DNA of 64,000 bases from Verrucomicrobiaceae bacterium. Lineage in GTDB: Bacteria > Verrucomicrobiota > Verrucomicrobiia > Verrucomicrobiales > Verrucomicrobiaceae. Below, piece after piece: positions 1-9,678 of the stretch (position 1 is the first letter of the stretch; each line of letters begins with the position of its first letter). The stretch is taken from contig JAIBCL010000028.1 in NCBI GenBank assembly GCA_019694165.1, positions 1-64,000 of the forward strand. The letters run 5' to 3'. Below the pieces are notes generated by a model. The model worked only from the letters and a program-made list of their open reading frames with translations, searched no databases and was not told the origin of the DNA. The position numbers and the translations under genes are program-made.

Positions 1-253
1 GCATCCGTGAGTGCTCGGCGATGACGCCGCCTGAATGAGCGTTGCGCACTTCTCGCATTGATAATGGTCGGATTTCATTTGGGATGGATATGGAGCTTCC
101 TAGCAAGCCTGCTGATCAAATCAAAACCATTCGTCGGTAGCCCGAGAGATCCCCGCGCAGAACGGCGGCACGACGATCAATTTCAAAGTCGTCGCCACCG
201 ACAACACGAACGCCAGTTCCACCAGCCCCGGCAGCGGCAATTACCTCTACACC
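1..253. other. Leader of the phosphoesterase gene, probably a rearrangement junction
   Basis: The reading frame of the phosphoesterase stays open upstream of its first usable start (GTG at 254) as far back as position 116, just after an in-frame TGA at 113-115. From about 146 the upstream codons still read like exported-protein sequence, with many Thr, Asn and Ser residues, so the true gene probably began further upstream. No ATG with a signal peptide lies in this frame. Bases 1-115 show no supportable gene. Disruption, rearrangement or a sequence error near 110-145 would explain this; the window edge prevents a decision. Confidence 0.45.
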
Positions 254-1999
254 GTGAACAACCTCCTCACCGATGCCACCATCGTCGGCGCGGAGTTTTT
301 GACTTTACCAAAGACCGACGGCGTGACCTTGAACCTCATCGCATCGGTCAATCAGCAGGTCTTTGTCGAATACGGCACCGCTCCCGGCCAATACACGGCC
401 TCCACCACGCCCACGACGTTCAATATCGACAACGCCAAGCCGGAGTTTAAGAACCCGATCCGCATCCCGATCACCGGTTTGCAGCCTGACACCGAGTATT
501 ACTACCGCGTGCGCCATCGGAATGTCGGCGCTCCCTTCTACAGCGCCCGCGGCGAGCGCAGCTTCCACACAGCACGGCCTCGCGGCACGACCTTCAGCTT
601 CACCGTCACCGCCGACCCGCACATCGACGTGAACACGGACATGCAGCTCTTCTGGCGTGCGATGGCAAACATCAGCCTCGACCAGCCGGACATCCACATG
701 GACGTGGGCGACATCTTCATGACCGACAAGCTCGCCGACGGCCTGCTCGGTGTGCCGCCGAAGTGGGGCGGCGGTGTCACGATCAATCAGACCAGCGTGA
801 ACAACCGCGCGATCATCTTCCGCAATGCCTTCGAGCGCGCCTGCCACAGCATCCCGTTCTTCTTCGGCCTCGGCAATCACGAGGCGGAATACGGCTACCT
901 TTTCAACGCCGCAGCCGACAAACAGAACAACGTCCCCGCCTGGGACTTGAAGGCCCGAAAAGCCTTCTACCCTGCGCCCACGCCCGACACCTTCTACTCC
1001 GGCAATCCCACACCGAAGGACTACACCGGCGGCACGCTCGGCTTGCTCGAAGACTACTATGCCTTCGAATGGGGTGAGGCTTTGTTCATCATGCTCGATC
1101 CGTTCTGGAACACGAATACGAACCCGAACTCCGCCAACGATGCGTGGAAGTGGAGCCTCGGCCAGGTTCAATACAACTGGCTGCGCGACACGCTCAAGAA
1201 CAGCAGCGCGAAGTATAAGTTTGTCTTCATGCATCACATCGTCGGCGGCAGCACGCAGGCCATCATCAACGGCACGCCCACCGCACAATACGCCGCGCGC
1301 GGCGGCATCGAGGTCAGCGACAAATACGAGTGGGGCGGCAAAAACGCCGACGGCAGCCCAGGCTTCGCCACGCAGCGTCCCGGCTGGGACATGCCGATCC
1401 ATGACTTGCTCGTGATGAACAAGGTCAACGTCGTCTTCCACGGTCACGACCACTTGTATGGCTACCAAGTCAAAGACGGCATCGTCTATCTCGAATGCCC
1501 GCAGCCCGGCACGCCGAACTACTCCTCGCTCGGCAGCGCCGTGGACGGTCAATACGTCGATCTCGGCGCCAACAGCACCAGCTACCTCCTGCCGAACAGC
1601 GGTCATATCCGCATCACCGTCAGCCCCGATCAAGCCGTGGCCGACTATGTGCGCAGCTACCGCACCAGCACCGACCCCATGCCGCCGGACGCCAGCTCCG
1701 TCTTCAACGACGAAACCGCCAGCCGCCACAACCGCGACATCAGCCACAGCTTTGTCCTCGCGCCGAAGGTCTTCCCGCCGATTGAAGTCGCCAACGTCGC
1801 CCCCGGCCAGGTTGGCCTTCGCTGGAATGCCGTGGCCAACAAGCCGTATCAAATCCAATGGAGCACCGATCTCACCAACTGGACGACGATTGACACCCTC
1901 ACCTTCACCAACACCAACACCAACGCGACCTACACCGACTCGCTCCCCGCGCGAGTGAATGGGCAGAGGGCGTTCTATCGCGTGATGTGGAATCCGTGA
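254..1999 (+). CDS. Purple acid phosphatase-like metallophosphoesterase (N-terminus probably missing)
   Basis: A predicted exported phosphomonoesterase or phosphodiesterase with a two-metal centre. Residues about 5-110 form a fibronectin-III-like purple-acid-phosphatase N domain, with the sequence GLQPDTEYYYRVR. The calcineurin-type catalytic domain follows, with ordered metal-binding motifs DPHID (121-125), GD (152-153), GNHE (207-210), a HH pair in MHHIVGG, and GHDHLYG. The last 75 residues are a small beta-sandwich containing WSTDLTNWT, a segment also seen in two other exported proteins of the window. No signal peptide is present from the GTG at 254, although the family is normally exported, so the gene looks 5'-truncated. 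The substrate cannot be predicted. The next gene is convergent. Confidence 0.85.
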   Translation: MNNLLTDATIVGAEFLTLPKTDGVTLNLIASVNQQVFVEYGTAPGQYTASTTPTTFNIDNAKPEFKNPIRIPITGLQPDTEYYYRVRHRNVGAPFYSARGERSFHTARPRGTTFSFTVTADPHIDVNTDMQLFWRAMANISLDQPDIHMDVGDIFMTDKLADGLLGVPPKWGGGVTINQTSVNNRAIIFRNAFERACHSIPFFFGLGNHEAEYGYLFNAAADKQNNVPAWDLKARKAFYPAPTPDTFYSGNPTPKDYTGGTLGLLEDYYAFEWGEALFIMLDPFWNTNTNPNSANDAWKWSLGQVQYNWLRDTLKNSSAKYKFVFMHHIVGGSTQAIINGTPTAQYAARGGIEVSDKYEWGGKNADGSPGFATQRPGWDMPIHDLLVMNKVNVVFHGHDHLYGYQVKDGIVYLECPQPGTPNYSSLGSAVDGQYVDLGANSTSYLLPNSGHIRITVSPDQAVADYVRSYRTSTDPMPPDASSVFNDETASRHNRDISHSFVLAPKVFPPIEVANVAPGQVGLRWNAVANKPYQIQWSTDLTNWTTIDTLTFTNTNTNATYTDSLPARVNGQRAFYRVMWNP

Positions 2000-2199
2000 G
2001 TTGTAGCTTTCGCGTGTAACCATTTTTAACGAAACACCAACCTCGCGAACAGGCCAATGATCAATGCACAGGGTCTTCAAAGGCAGATCGTTCAGAACCG
2101 ATAAGTCAGACCCAAGAGCAAGGTCCAGCCATCAAGATTCATAGCGATCTGAGCGGGGGCGACATCGCCATGCAAGGTGCCCGCTTATTGAATGCTGAA

Positions 2200-4284
2200 T
2201 CAGCGCGGGCTGATGGTTACGTCATCCACCACATTGCGCTGCCACAGGCCGCCGGTGCGGCCGCCAAAGCCGAAGCGGTCGCCATTTTGAAGGGTGAAGC
2301 CGGGGACGGCTACGCCGGTGAAGATGGGTGTGCCGTTCCAGGTGAGACTCAGGCCTTCGGCGGCGCTGTAGGTGACGTTGGCGGGGAACAGGGCGCCGTT
2401 GGTGTAGGGGTTGGTGGTGTTGCTGGCGACCAGGACGCCATTGACCACCAAGCGGATGCCGACGGCGGCACCCACGCCGGTGCCGTTGTCGAAGGTATCA
2501 AAAGATAGCGTGAGCGAATGGCTGGTGAGCGGGCCGTTTTCACCGAAGGCTGCCGTGCCGAGGTTGCCCACGCTGAAGCTCATGCCGTCCGCTGGTGGGC
2601 TGCTGCCAGATCCCATGCCGAACAGGAAGGAAGCGTTGAATCCTGTCTGGCCTTCACCCACAGAGACGCTGTCGAGGATGGCCGAGCCGATCTGGCCGCC
2701 TGTGGCACTGGTGAGTTGGAGCACACCGCCGGTCAAAGTTGCGTTGCCTCGCAGGCTGGCGATGGCGTCGGTGCTGAAGGTGTTGGAATAGTTCTTCCAA
2801 TAGATGCCCATGCGGCCAAAGCTCCGTGCGGTGCTGGGGGCAGGGACGCTGACGTTGACTTGTTCCCAGATGGCGTTGATCGAACTGGTGGAGGCACTGG
2901 TGAGACTCACGGGCGTCCAGGTTCGCAGGTCGGTGCTGACTTCCGGCTCATAGTTGATGCTCGGTATCGTGCTGGATTTGCGGCGGTTGAAGTTGAACGT
3001 CATCGTCGAGCCGCTGGTGATGACCGGCTGGCCGCTGCGATTGGACACAAGCAGATCACCGGCGTTCTCCGCGCTGCCGAAGGCATATCTCAGCAGGTTC
3101 GCGAGACCGTCGCCGGAGGGATTGGCAAAATCCTGCGAGCCATCGGTGGCGAGTCCATGCACCGTGCGCCAGGAGCTGAGAGCGCTCGCAGGCGTGAGGC
3201 GAAAAATCCGGAGCGGCACGTTGATGCGGCTATTGACCATGATCAGCGAACCATCCGCTCTCAGGTGCAGGTCTGAATTGCACTGCTCGGGCAACACATA
3301 GTCCACAGCGGCTCCGGAGCCGTCCAGGTTCAGGCTGTAGATCGAGACAGTGTCCGAGCCGTGCAGCCTGCCGCCGAACTCGACCAGTTCACCCGATGGG
3401 AACACGCCCGCTGGCAGCGTGGCCAGGCTGGTGAAACCGGAGCCGTTGGCATTGAGCCGGAACACGGTGCCTCGGTTCCCGCTCCCGCCACTCGAGGTCG
3501 CACCATAGATGAAGCCGTTGGAGAGCATCAGACCCATCGGATACGAGCCAACGCCATTGCCAGTGAAGTCCCCCACCACGCTGAACCCCGAGCCATCGGG
3601 GTTGATGCGGAAGATCGTGCCCATGTCTCTGCTTCCGCCAAGCTCCGCCGCCCCATACAATGCCCCGCCCGAATACACGAGTCCGGTGCTGATGGCACTG
3701 CATTCGAGGGAACTCAACTGCCGCAGCACTGCGAATCCGGTGCCATCCGTGTTCACCTTGAAGATCGTGCCAGAGCCAGAGCTGCCACCGTCGCGGGTGG
3801 TTCCATAGAGAGTGCTGCCCACCAGCGCCATTCTGCCCATGGGGTTGGCACCCTCGGCACCGCTGGCCGCAAACGCATGCAGGATGGTTAAGCCGGTGCC
3901 GTCCGGGTTGACCTTGTAGATCGCTCCGTAGTTGGTGCCCGGGTAGTTCCAGACAAAGCCATAGAGCACACCGCCTGCATACAAGATATCTCCAATGGGA
4001 GAGGCACCATCCGCCGCCGTGTAGGTGAAGTGGCGAGTCACCGTGAATCCTGTGCCGTCCGCATTGATCCGGTAAAGGCCACCGTAGCCCAGGCTGCCCC
4101 CCGCATGGAAACTTCCAACGAGCCCGTTGGAGGTCTCCACGACTCCCGTCATGGCTGCCAATCCTCCGGTGAACTCATGCAACTGCGAGAGCACCTGAGC
4201 CTGGGCACGCAACGCGGTGATCCCCAGCATCACGAGCGCGAGAAGACGAAGACCAACGAGACGAGTGAGAAGACGTGAGTTCAT
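2200..4284 (-). CDS. Exported GloVer tandem-repeat protein with C-terminal lectin-like domain
   Basis: 694 aa. Residues 1-29 are a signal peptide (basic start, hydrophobic core, cut near AQA). Residues about 35-330 hold at least five repeats of the form (I/V)(F/Y)(K/R)(V/I/L)N.(D/N)G(T/S)G(F/L), which define the choice-of-anchor GloVer family and probably fold as a beta-propeller. Near residue 390 is NLLRYAFG, followed by a STDLRTWT segment typical of verrucomicrobial exported proteins. The last 190 residues look like a legume-lectin-type beta-sandwich (SFDTFDNG, then LVVNGVLVA). It is probably a secreted or surface carbohydrate-interacting protein; no enzymatic motif is visible. It is the last of a run of minus-strand genes that starts with an ECF sigma factor. 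Confidence 0.8.
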   Translation of the reverse strand: MNSRLLTRLVGLRLLALVMLGITALRAQAQVLSQLHEFTGGLAAMTGVVETSNGLVGSFHAGGSLGYGGLYRINADGTGFTVTRHFTYTAADGASPIGDILYAGGVLYGFVWNYPGTNYGAIYKVNPDGTGLTILHAFAASGAEGANPMGRMALVGSTLYGTTRDGGSSGSGTIFKVNTDGTGFAVLRQLSSLECSAISTGLVYSGGALYGAAELGGSRDMGTIFRINPDGSGFSVVGDFTGNGVGSYPMGLMLSNGFIYGATSSGGSGNRGTVFRLNANGSGFTSLATLPAGVFPSGELVEFGGRLHGSDTVSIYSLNLDGSGAAVDYVLPEQCNSDLHLRADGSLIMVNSRINVPLRIFRLTPASALSSWRTVHGLATDGSQDFANPSGDGLANLLRYAFGSAENAGDLLVSNRSGQPVITSGSTMTFNFNRRKSSTIPSINYEPEVSTDLRTWTPVSLTSASTSSINAIWEQVNVSVPAPSTARSFGRMGIYWKNYSNTFSTDAIASLRGNATLTGGVLQLTSATGGQIGSAILDSVSVGEGQTGFNASFLFGMGSGSSPPADGMSFSVGNLGTAAFGENGPLTSHSLTLSFDTFDNGTGVGAAVGIRLVVNGVLVASNTTNPYTNGALFPANVTYSAAEGLSLTWNGTPIFTGVAVPGFTLQNGDRFGFGGRTGGLWQRNVVDDVTISPR

Positions 4285-4293
4285 ACACTCGGC

Positions 4294-4307
4294 TTCTCAC
4301 CGGTTTG
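4294..4307 (-). promoter_or_regulatory. CCGGTGAGA motif upstream of the GloVer gene
   Basis: On the minus strand CAAACCGGTGAGAA lies 9 nt before the ATG at 4284. The same 14 bases occur upstream of the next gene (9569-9582), and a shorter form is found before the kinase gene (13216-13230). At this distance GGTGA could act as a Shine-Dalgarno sequence here, but in the other two places it is about 30 and 22 nt from the start, too far for that role. A second GGTGAGAA-like copy lies near 4342. Confidence 0.4.
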
Positions 4308-4589
4308 TTTTCGATCCTTACCTGGGCAGGCGAAAAAGGTTCTCACCTCACCTGCTCACCCGTCATACCATGGATCAACCAGAATCTGGTTTGTCATCGG
4401 CGCCGAGAGCGCGTCATTGGCGCTCAATTCCATTTGCCGGGTATCAGGTGGCAATTGGCATCATCCGCAGCGCCCTGGACTTGGGTTCCGTCATTCACCC
4501 GTGGGGAGATGTCGGAGCGATAGAATGGTTCTTCCTCAGTGGGCGCGTGGAAGATGAGAGAGGGACGGCGAGACTGGAGAAAGGGGGCC
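4308..4589. other. Intergenic region upstream of the GloVer gene
   Basis: Together with the motif above this is a 305-base gap between two minus-strand genes. It should hold the promoter of the GloVer gene. No open frame, RNA gene or clear terminator is recognisable. Confidence 0.5.
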
Positions 4590-7500
4590 TCACGGCGCGA
4601 TCACCTGTGCGGTGCCGTTGACACCAGTGGATGTCACGAAGATCAGCACGCGGCCGGTGCCGTCCATCACGGGCTGTTCCCAGCGCCGGTCGGTGTTGCC
4701 GGAGCCAGGGAAATCCACGTTCTTGATGGTGCGCGTGCCAGCGGTGGTATTCATCGTGTCGCCGATGCGCAGCACCAAGGTCAGTGCGCCGCCATTGGGA
4801 GCGCAGCGCCAGACGCCTTTGTCATTCGTGCCAGCGGTGATGCCAGGGCCGGTGACGGTGCCGAGGAAGGCGAGCTGTTCCTGGCCGCCGACGATGGGCA
4901 GGTCAAAGCCACTGAACGTGGCTCCGGCGATGCCTGGAGCGGCGTCGCCGACTTTGAGCAGCATGCTCATGGTGCCGCTCATGTCGGTGTAGATGGCATT
5001 CACGTCGCCGGCTGCGGTGGAACTGGTGCCGTCGCCACCAACGTCGAGCCAGCCTTTCCATGCGCCGTGGTTGGCGTTGGTGAGCCAACTGTGCCAGAGG
5101 TTGCCGACTTTGGCTCCAACGGGCAGACCGAGGCCGGCGCGGTTGGTGTTGTCATCACCTCGACGCAGGATGCAGGTGTAGCCGGCGGCGGTGCTGCCTG
5201 TGCCGCGCCAGATGCCGTCGTTTTTCAATCCAGCGGCGTTGTCGCCGTCGTTGTTGAGCAGGCCGCGGAAGGTGATCACGCCACCGCTGCCGATGGCGGG
5301 TGATTTGATGTTCTTGAAGGTGGCTCCGGTGGTGCCAGGTGCGGTGTCACCAGCGATGAAGACTTTCGTGGTGGCTCCGGCGACGGGCTGGTACCAGAGG
5401 CCTTCTTTGTTTGACGGCTTGGTGAGCGCGACAAAGGCGAGGTTGCCGGTGGCATCCATGCGCATGGGATCGGAGTAGGATCCGGCGAGATTGGCAAAGG
5501 TCTCGGCGGTGCCGGGCGCAGCGGCGTTTTCACGAGCGACGAGGCCGACGGCGGTGACTGCAGCACCGGCGATGCTGGTGCGCAGGATGGCGGTGTCGGT
5601 GAGCGCGGCTCCGTCTTTGATGGTGATGGCAAAGGCGGCCTCTCCCGTGGTCGCACTGGTGTGCGCGGTGGCGAAGGCACCGGAGGCAAAGGCGCCGACT
5701 TTCAGCGGGCTCGGTGGTGCGGGGAGCAGCGGGATGACATCGCCCTCGCGGATGAGGATGCCGAGGCCGGTGCCGCCGAGTTCGCTCCAGAGGCCGGTGT
5801 CGTTATCGGTGGTCGTCGGTGGTGTGCTGGAGGGATTGACGGCGAGCGAGGCGAGGAAGGTGACTTCGCCGCTGTCATTGATGGCCGGGATTTGCGGCAG
5901 CACGTCGAACTTGGCTGCCGTCGAGCCGGTCTCCGGCGCGTCATTGCCGCTGCGCGCGAGGAGCTTCAAGCCGCTGCCATTGTCTTTCCACAATCCCATG
6001 CAAGTGTTGGGCGCGAGGGTGACGGGTGGCGAACCACTGCCGATGAGAAGCTGGCCCGGGAAGACGATGTTGCCGTTCTTGGCGAAGTAGCCGCCGCGCT
6101 TGAGGACGTCAAAGGTGCCGATGCTGGCCGTGCCTGCCTCATCAGGAGCACCGCCGCCGGTGACGACATCGCCTGCGGGAGAACTGAGGGGTGATGCAAC
6201 GACGCCGGTGCCTTGAATGCTGAAATTAAACGGGTTCTCATCGCTGTCGTCATTGGCGATGGTCACTGTCGCGGTCTTGGGGCCGGGGCTGCTGGGGTTG
6301 AAGGCGATGACGAGGAGCGTGGTGCCATTGGTCGCGGCCACTGTGCTGGTGGGCTGGGTGGAAATGTTGAAATCGCTGCTGCCGGCGAGGGTGACGAGGT
6401 TCGGTGCGGTGCCGGTGAGGTGCAGCGGGGCGGTGCCGATGTTGGCGATGGTGAAAGTTCGTGAGCCGACGGCTCCGGCGACATTCACGCTGCCGAAGTT
6501 CGTGTGGTCCGCCGTGCTCGGCGTGGAGTCGCCATTGGCAATGTCGGTGCCGTTGCCGCTGACGGTGATTTCGGGCGTGGCGTCAGACTCATAGGCACCG
6601 ATGTCCACGATGCCGATGCGGCGGGGGAAGCCAGGGCCGCGTTGGTCGTTGGTGAGGCTGGCGGATTGGGCATTGTCTCCGGCGTTGATCGTGGGGCTGC
6701 CGGGGAGCAGGGCATGGGTCTGGGTGGGGCCGCCATTGCCGGCCAGGGGGCCGAGTTTGGCTTCCAGCGGGACGGCGGGTCCGGCTCCAGAGAGTGGCGT
6801 GCCGATGAAGTCGCTGGCGGTGGCACCGGTCATGCCGGTGGGATCGCCGATGAGGTTGTGACCCAAGGAGGTGAGTGCGCCGCCGAAATCTGCGATTGGA
6901 CCAGCTTGAGCACTGATGGTGTTGCCAGCGATGATGGTGTTGCTAGCGGTGAAGGTTCCACTTCGGTTGCGGACGCCACCGGCACCACCGGTGTCATAGG
7001 AGCCTGGGATTGGGTGTGGCATGGAGTTTCCGGTGATGGTGCAGTTGGTGGCCGTGATGCTGCCGAAGTCCATGAGGATGCCGCCGCCGCCCTCTCCGCC
7101 GACTGAGGCACTGTTGGCTACGACATTGCCGCTGATGGTGACGTTGGTAAGTATCGTGGTCGGGTTGCCGACGCCGTTGTGCAGCCCGCCACCGCCGCCG
7201 CCGCCCACCAGTGCGGTATTGCCACTGATGGTGCTGTCCGTGACGGTCAGTGTGCTCGGGCCGCTGTTCGAGATACCGCCCCCCCCAGATCCCTGACCCA
7301 GCGAAAGGCCGAGGGTGCCGCCGGTGTTGTTCCTGATGGTGCAGCGGGTGATGACGGTGGTGCCCGCCACCGACAAGCCGCCACCATAGCCACCGGAGAC
7401 ATTGTCACTGACGGTGGAGTCTTCCAGGGTGAGAGCGCCTTCACTGGTCAGTGCCCCACCGGCAGCCGCGATGCCTGCGGTATTGTGCGAGAGCACACAC

Positions 7501-9539
7501 TGCTGAATGCGCAGGGTGCCCTGGCTCGCGATGGAGCCGCCGCTCGCCAGGCTGCCAGCATTGCCATGAGTCAAGGTGAGGCCGGTGATGGTGACATCCG
7601 CTCCGGTGCTGACGTTGAAGTGGCGGGTGACATCGGTGCCGGAGACGCTGAGCTGGGTGGGTCCGGCGGGGTTGGAAATGACGAGCTTTCCGGCACTGCT
7701 GACGGGCTGCACGACGATGGGGTCATTCGGCTGCGTGAGGGTGACTGTCTGGCCGAGCAGCGCGGGGGCGAAAGTGATGGTGTTGTCTCCTGGGTCAAGA
7801 TTGGCCAGGAACACGGCCTCCCGCAGGCTGAGGTGGCCGGGGGTGAAGTCGCCGTCAATGCCGTCTGCCGTGATGTCCACCAGGGTGTTGGTGGGCACGT
7901 ATTCCAGGGCACCGATGTCCACGCTGCCGCCGACCTGACGCAGGAAGGGGAAGCCGCGCTGATCCAGAGGCAGCGGCTCGGTGGTGTTCGAGTCGCCATC
8001 GAGATCAAAGGTGTCGGCAGGGAGGAGGGCCGCGCTGCCACCGTCACGGGCGAGACTGCCGGGGGAGAAGGCAAGCGTGGGCGTGGTGCCGCCATTGTTG
8101 GCGAGTGGCAGGAGGAGCGGATCGGTATTGATGCGGTCGGTGGTGCCGTTGTTTGGGCCGGTGGGGCCAGCGGTGAGGTTGTTGCCCAAAGATGTGAGCG
8201 TGCCGCCGCTGTCAGAGGCCCAAGCCGTGCCGCCGGAGGCGAGAATGCAGTTGCCGACGGAGATGGTGGATGAACTGCCAGACACGGCCACATCCCGCCC
8301 GCCTGCCACACCGGTTGTGTTCCCGCTGAAGGTGCAGTTGGTGATGGTCGTGTTCGATGTGCCGCTGAGGTTAGAGCCATACACGGCTCCATTGGCCGCG
8401 CTGCTCGCGTTCCGGTCGAACGTGCAATTGGAGATGCGCGTCGTGGCAGAGCCTCCACCATTACCTGCACCGCCGTAGCTGCTCACGGCACTTCCGTCAC
8501 TGAAAATCCCCGTCGCGCTATTCTGCACAAAAGTGCAGCCAACCACATCGGCAGTGGCTGGTATTCCAGCGAACGCAAAACTGGCCATTGCGCCGCCCGA
8601 AAGCGCCTGATTTTGTCTGAAGACGCAGCGCAGCACGACCAGCGCATTGTTTTCCGAATAGATAGCGCCGCCGGCACGGTTGTCCGAAGCCTTGCCATCC
8701 GCCATGGTGAGGCCAGTGAATCGCAGGCTGCCGGCGTTCTGAGCGAAAAACAGGCGCGTCGTGCCGCCACCGCTCACGGTCATTTTATCGGCACCTGTGC
8801 CCGCGATGATGAGGGGCGCGGTGATCTGCAACTGGCTCGTCAGTGTGATGGTGTCCGGCGTGCTGTCGGTGAAGTTGACGGAGAAACCAGCGCCATCGGA
8901 GAAGGTGATGGCGTCCGTGCCAGGGAAGGCATTGGCATTCAGAACGGCCTGGCGCAGAGAGCCGGTGCCGTTGTCGTTGGTGTTGGTGACAAGGGTGCTG
9001 TTGGCCGGGATGGTGATGTCCGCGCTGGCGGGTGAACCGGGCACGTAACCGCTGCCAGCCACGACATTGAAACGCAGGAACTCGTCTGCCTCAGCGGGAT
9101 TGAGCAAGAAGGTTTCCACACGAGCGGTGACGGTGATGGATGCCGATGCCTGACCATCTGGGATGACGATGGTCCCCGTGCCAGCGAGTTGATTGTATGA
9201 CAAACCGGAAGCCGGAGTGAACGAGAAGTCCAAGTCCAACCCCGTGCCCCCCGTGGCGGTGCTGGCAGGATCAAACTGGAAGTTCACCGTAAGCGCGCCG
9301 CTGGTGCTGCCCGTGCGGATGAAGGTGTAGAGGCCGGTGGAGCCGCCCTCCACAGCGGTGGGAGTGGGGGCGGTGATGCTGACGCTGGTGGCGGCGATGC
9401 CAGCAAACACAGGCAGGCCCGCGCCACCCAATGCGAACGCAATGACAAGGAGCGCGAGCCGGCGCAATGCGTCCGGGATGCAGGCAAAGGAGGACGCGGG
9501 AGTAGAGAGCAAGCGGGAGCGGGGTGATGAGAAACGCAT
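4590..9539 (-). CDS. Giant exported beta-helix protein with Calx-beta, choice-of-anchor Q/D and NxxGxxAF repeats
   Basis: 1649 aa. A long basic N-terminus with a hydrophobic segment ends near residue 47 (VFA), a signal peptide. The order is: a Calx-beta-like domain (about 50-190); two SLR(E/Q)AV..AN modules, each opening a right-handed parallel beta-helix rich in N(C/S)T(F/I)..N; three choice-of-anchor Q endings with the form DQRGF/GP...R..G..DIGA.E; a choice-of-anchor D domain (about 1000-1120, FGSVNVAG...FTIANIG...ENPF); and a C-terminal half of NxxGxxAF repeats (INDSGEVTFLA) that probably forms a propeller. Such proteins are secreted or surface-attached; the role is unknown. The gene lies 139 nt downstream of the kinase gene and shares a 14-base upstream motif with the GloVer gene. 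Confidence 0.8.
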   Translation of the reverse strand: MRFSSPRSRLLSTPASSFACIPDALRRLALLVIAFALGGAGLPVFAGIAATSVSITAPTPTAVEGGSTGLYTFIRTGSTSGALTVNFQFDPASTATGGTGLDLDFSFTPASGLSYNQLAGTGTIVIPDGQASASITVTARVETFLLNPAEADEFLRFNVVAGSGYVPGSPASADITIPANSTLVTNTNDNGTGSLRQAVLNANAFPGTDAITFSDGAGFSVNFTDSTPDTITLTSQLQITAPLIIAGTGADKMTVSGGGTTRLFFAQNAGSLRFTGLTMADGKASDNRAGGAIYSENNALVVLRCVFRQNQALSGGAMASFAFAGIPATADVVGCTFVQNSATGIFSDGSAVSSYGGAGNGGGSATTRISNCTFDRNASSAANGAVYGSNLSGTSNTTITNCTFSGNTTGVAGGRDVAVSGSSSTISVGNCILASGGTAWASDSGGTLTSLGNNLTAGPTGPNNGTTDRINTDPLLLPLANNGGTTPTLAFSPGSLARDGGSAALLPADTFDLDGDSNTTEPLPLDQRGFPFLRQVGGSVDIGALEYVPTNTLVDITADGIDGDFTPGHLSLREAVFLANLDPGDNTITFAPALLGQTVTLTQPNDPIVVQPVSSAGKLVISNPAGPTQLSVSGTDVTRHFNVSTGADVTITGLTLTHGNAGSLASGGSIASQGTLRIQQCVLSHNTAGIAAAGGALTSEGALTLEDSTVSDNVSGGYGGGLSVAGTTVITRCTIRNNTGGTLGLSLGQGSGGGGISNSGPSTLTVTDSTISGNTALVGGGGGGGLHNGVGNPTTILTNVTISGNVVANSASVGGEGGGGILMDFGSITATNCTITGNSMPHPIPGSYDTGGAGGVRNRSGTFTASNTIIAGNTISAQAGPIADFGGALTSLGHNLIGDPTGMTGATASDFIGTPLSGAGPAVPLEAKLGPLAGNGGPTQTHALLPGSPTINAGDNAQSASLTNDQRGPGFPRRIGIVDIGAYESDATPEITVSGNGTDIANGDSTPSTADHTNFGSVNVAGAVGSRTFTIANIGTAPLHLTGTAPNLVTLAGSSDFNISTQPTSTVAATNGTTLLVIAFNPSSPGPKTATVTIANDDSDENPFNFSIQGTGVVASPLSSPAGDVVTGGGAPDEAGTASIGTFDVLKRGGYFAKNGNIVFPGQLLIGSGSPPVTLAPNTCMGLWKDNGSGLKLLARSGNDAPETGSTAAKFDVLPQIPAINDSGEVTFLASLAVNPSSTPPTTTDNDTGLWSELGGTGLGILIREGDVIPLLPAPPSPLKVGAFASGAFATAHTSATTGEAAFAITIKDGAALTDTAILRTSIAGAAVTAVGLVARENAAAPGTAETFANLAGSYSDPMRMDATGNLAFVALTKPSNKEGLWYQPVAGATTKVFIAGDTAPGTTGATFKNIKSPAIGSGGVITFRGLLNNDGDNAAGLKNDGIWRGTGSTAAGYTCILRRGDDNTNRAGLGLPVGAKVGNLWHSWLTNANHGAWKGWLDVGGDGTSSTAAGDVNAIYTDMSGTMSMLLKVGDAAPGIAGATFSGFDLPIVGGQEQLAFLGTVTGPGITAGTNDKGVWRCAPNGGALTLVLRIGDTMNTTAGTRTIKNVDFPGSGNTDRRWEQPVMDGTGRVLIFVTSTGVNGTAQVIAP

Positions 9540-9568
9540 GATCCGAAGGTGAAATGGGGTTCACTCTG

Positions 9569-9582
9569 TTCTCACCGGTTTG
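9569..9582 (-). promoter_or_regulatory. CCGGTGAGA motif upstream of the giant beta-helix gene
   Basis: CAAACCGGTGAGAA on the minus strand, identical over 14 bases to the motif before the GloVer gene, 29 nt from the ATG at 9539. An opposite-facing GGTGAGAAAA lies about 25 nt further upstream, so the two halves form a spaced inverted repeat. This could be a promoter element or an operator. Confidence 0.4.
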
Positions 9583-9678
9583 CGGCGAATCATTACAAGG
9601 GTGAGAAAAAACAGTGCGACGCCGACAGGCCGTGGGGAAGATGGCAAATAGGCTTCCGCCACCTTGTGTCGCTCGTCG

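Noticed and set aside
305..2080. 591-aa frame antisense to the phosphoesterase gene
   Set aside because: It mirrors the codon phase of a gene with recognisable catalytic motifs on the other strand and has the Arg/Val/Gly bias of a shadow frame.
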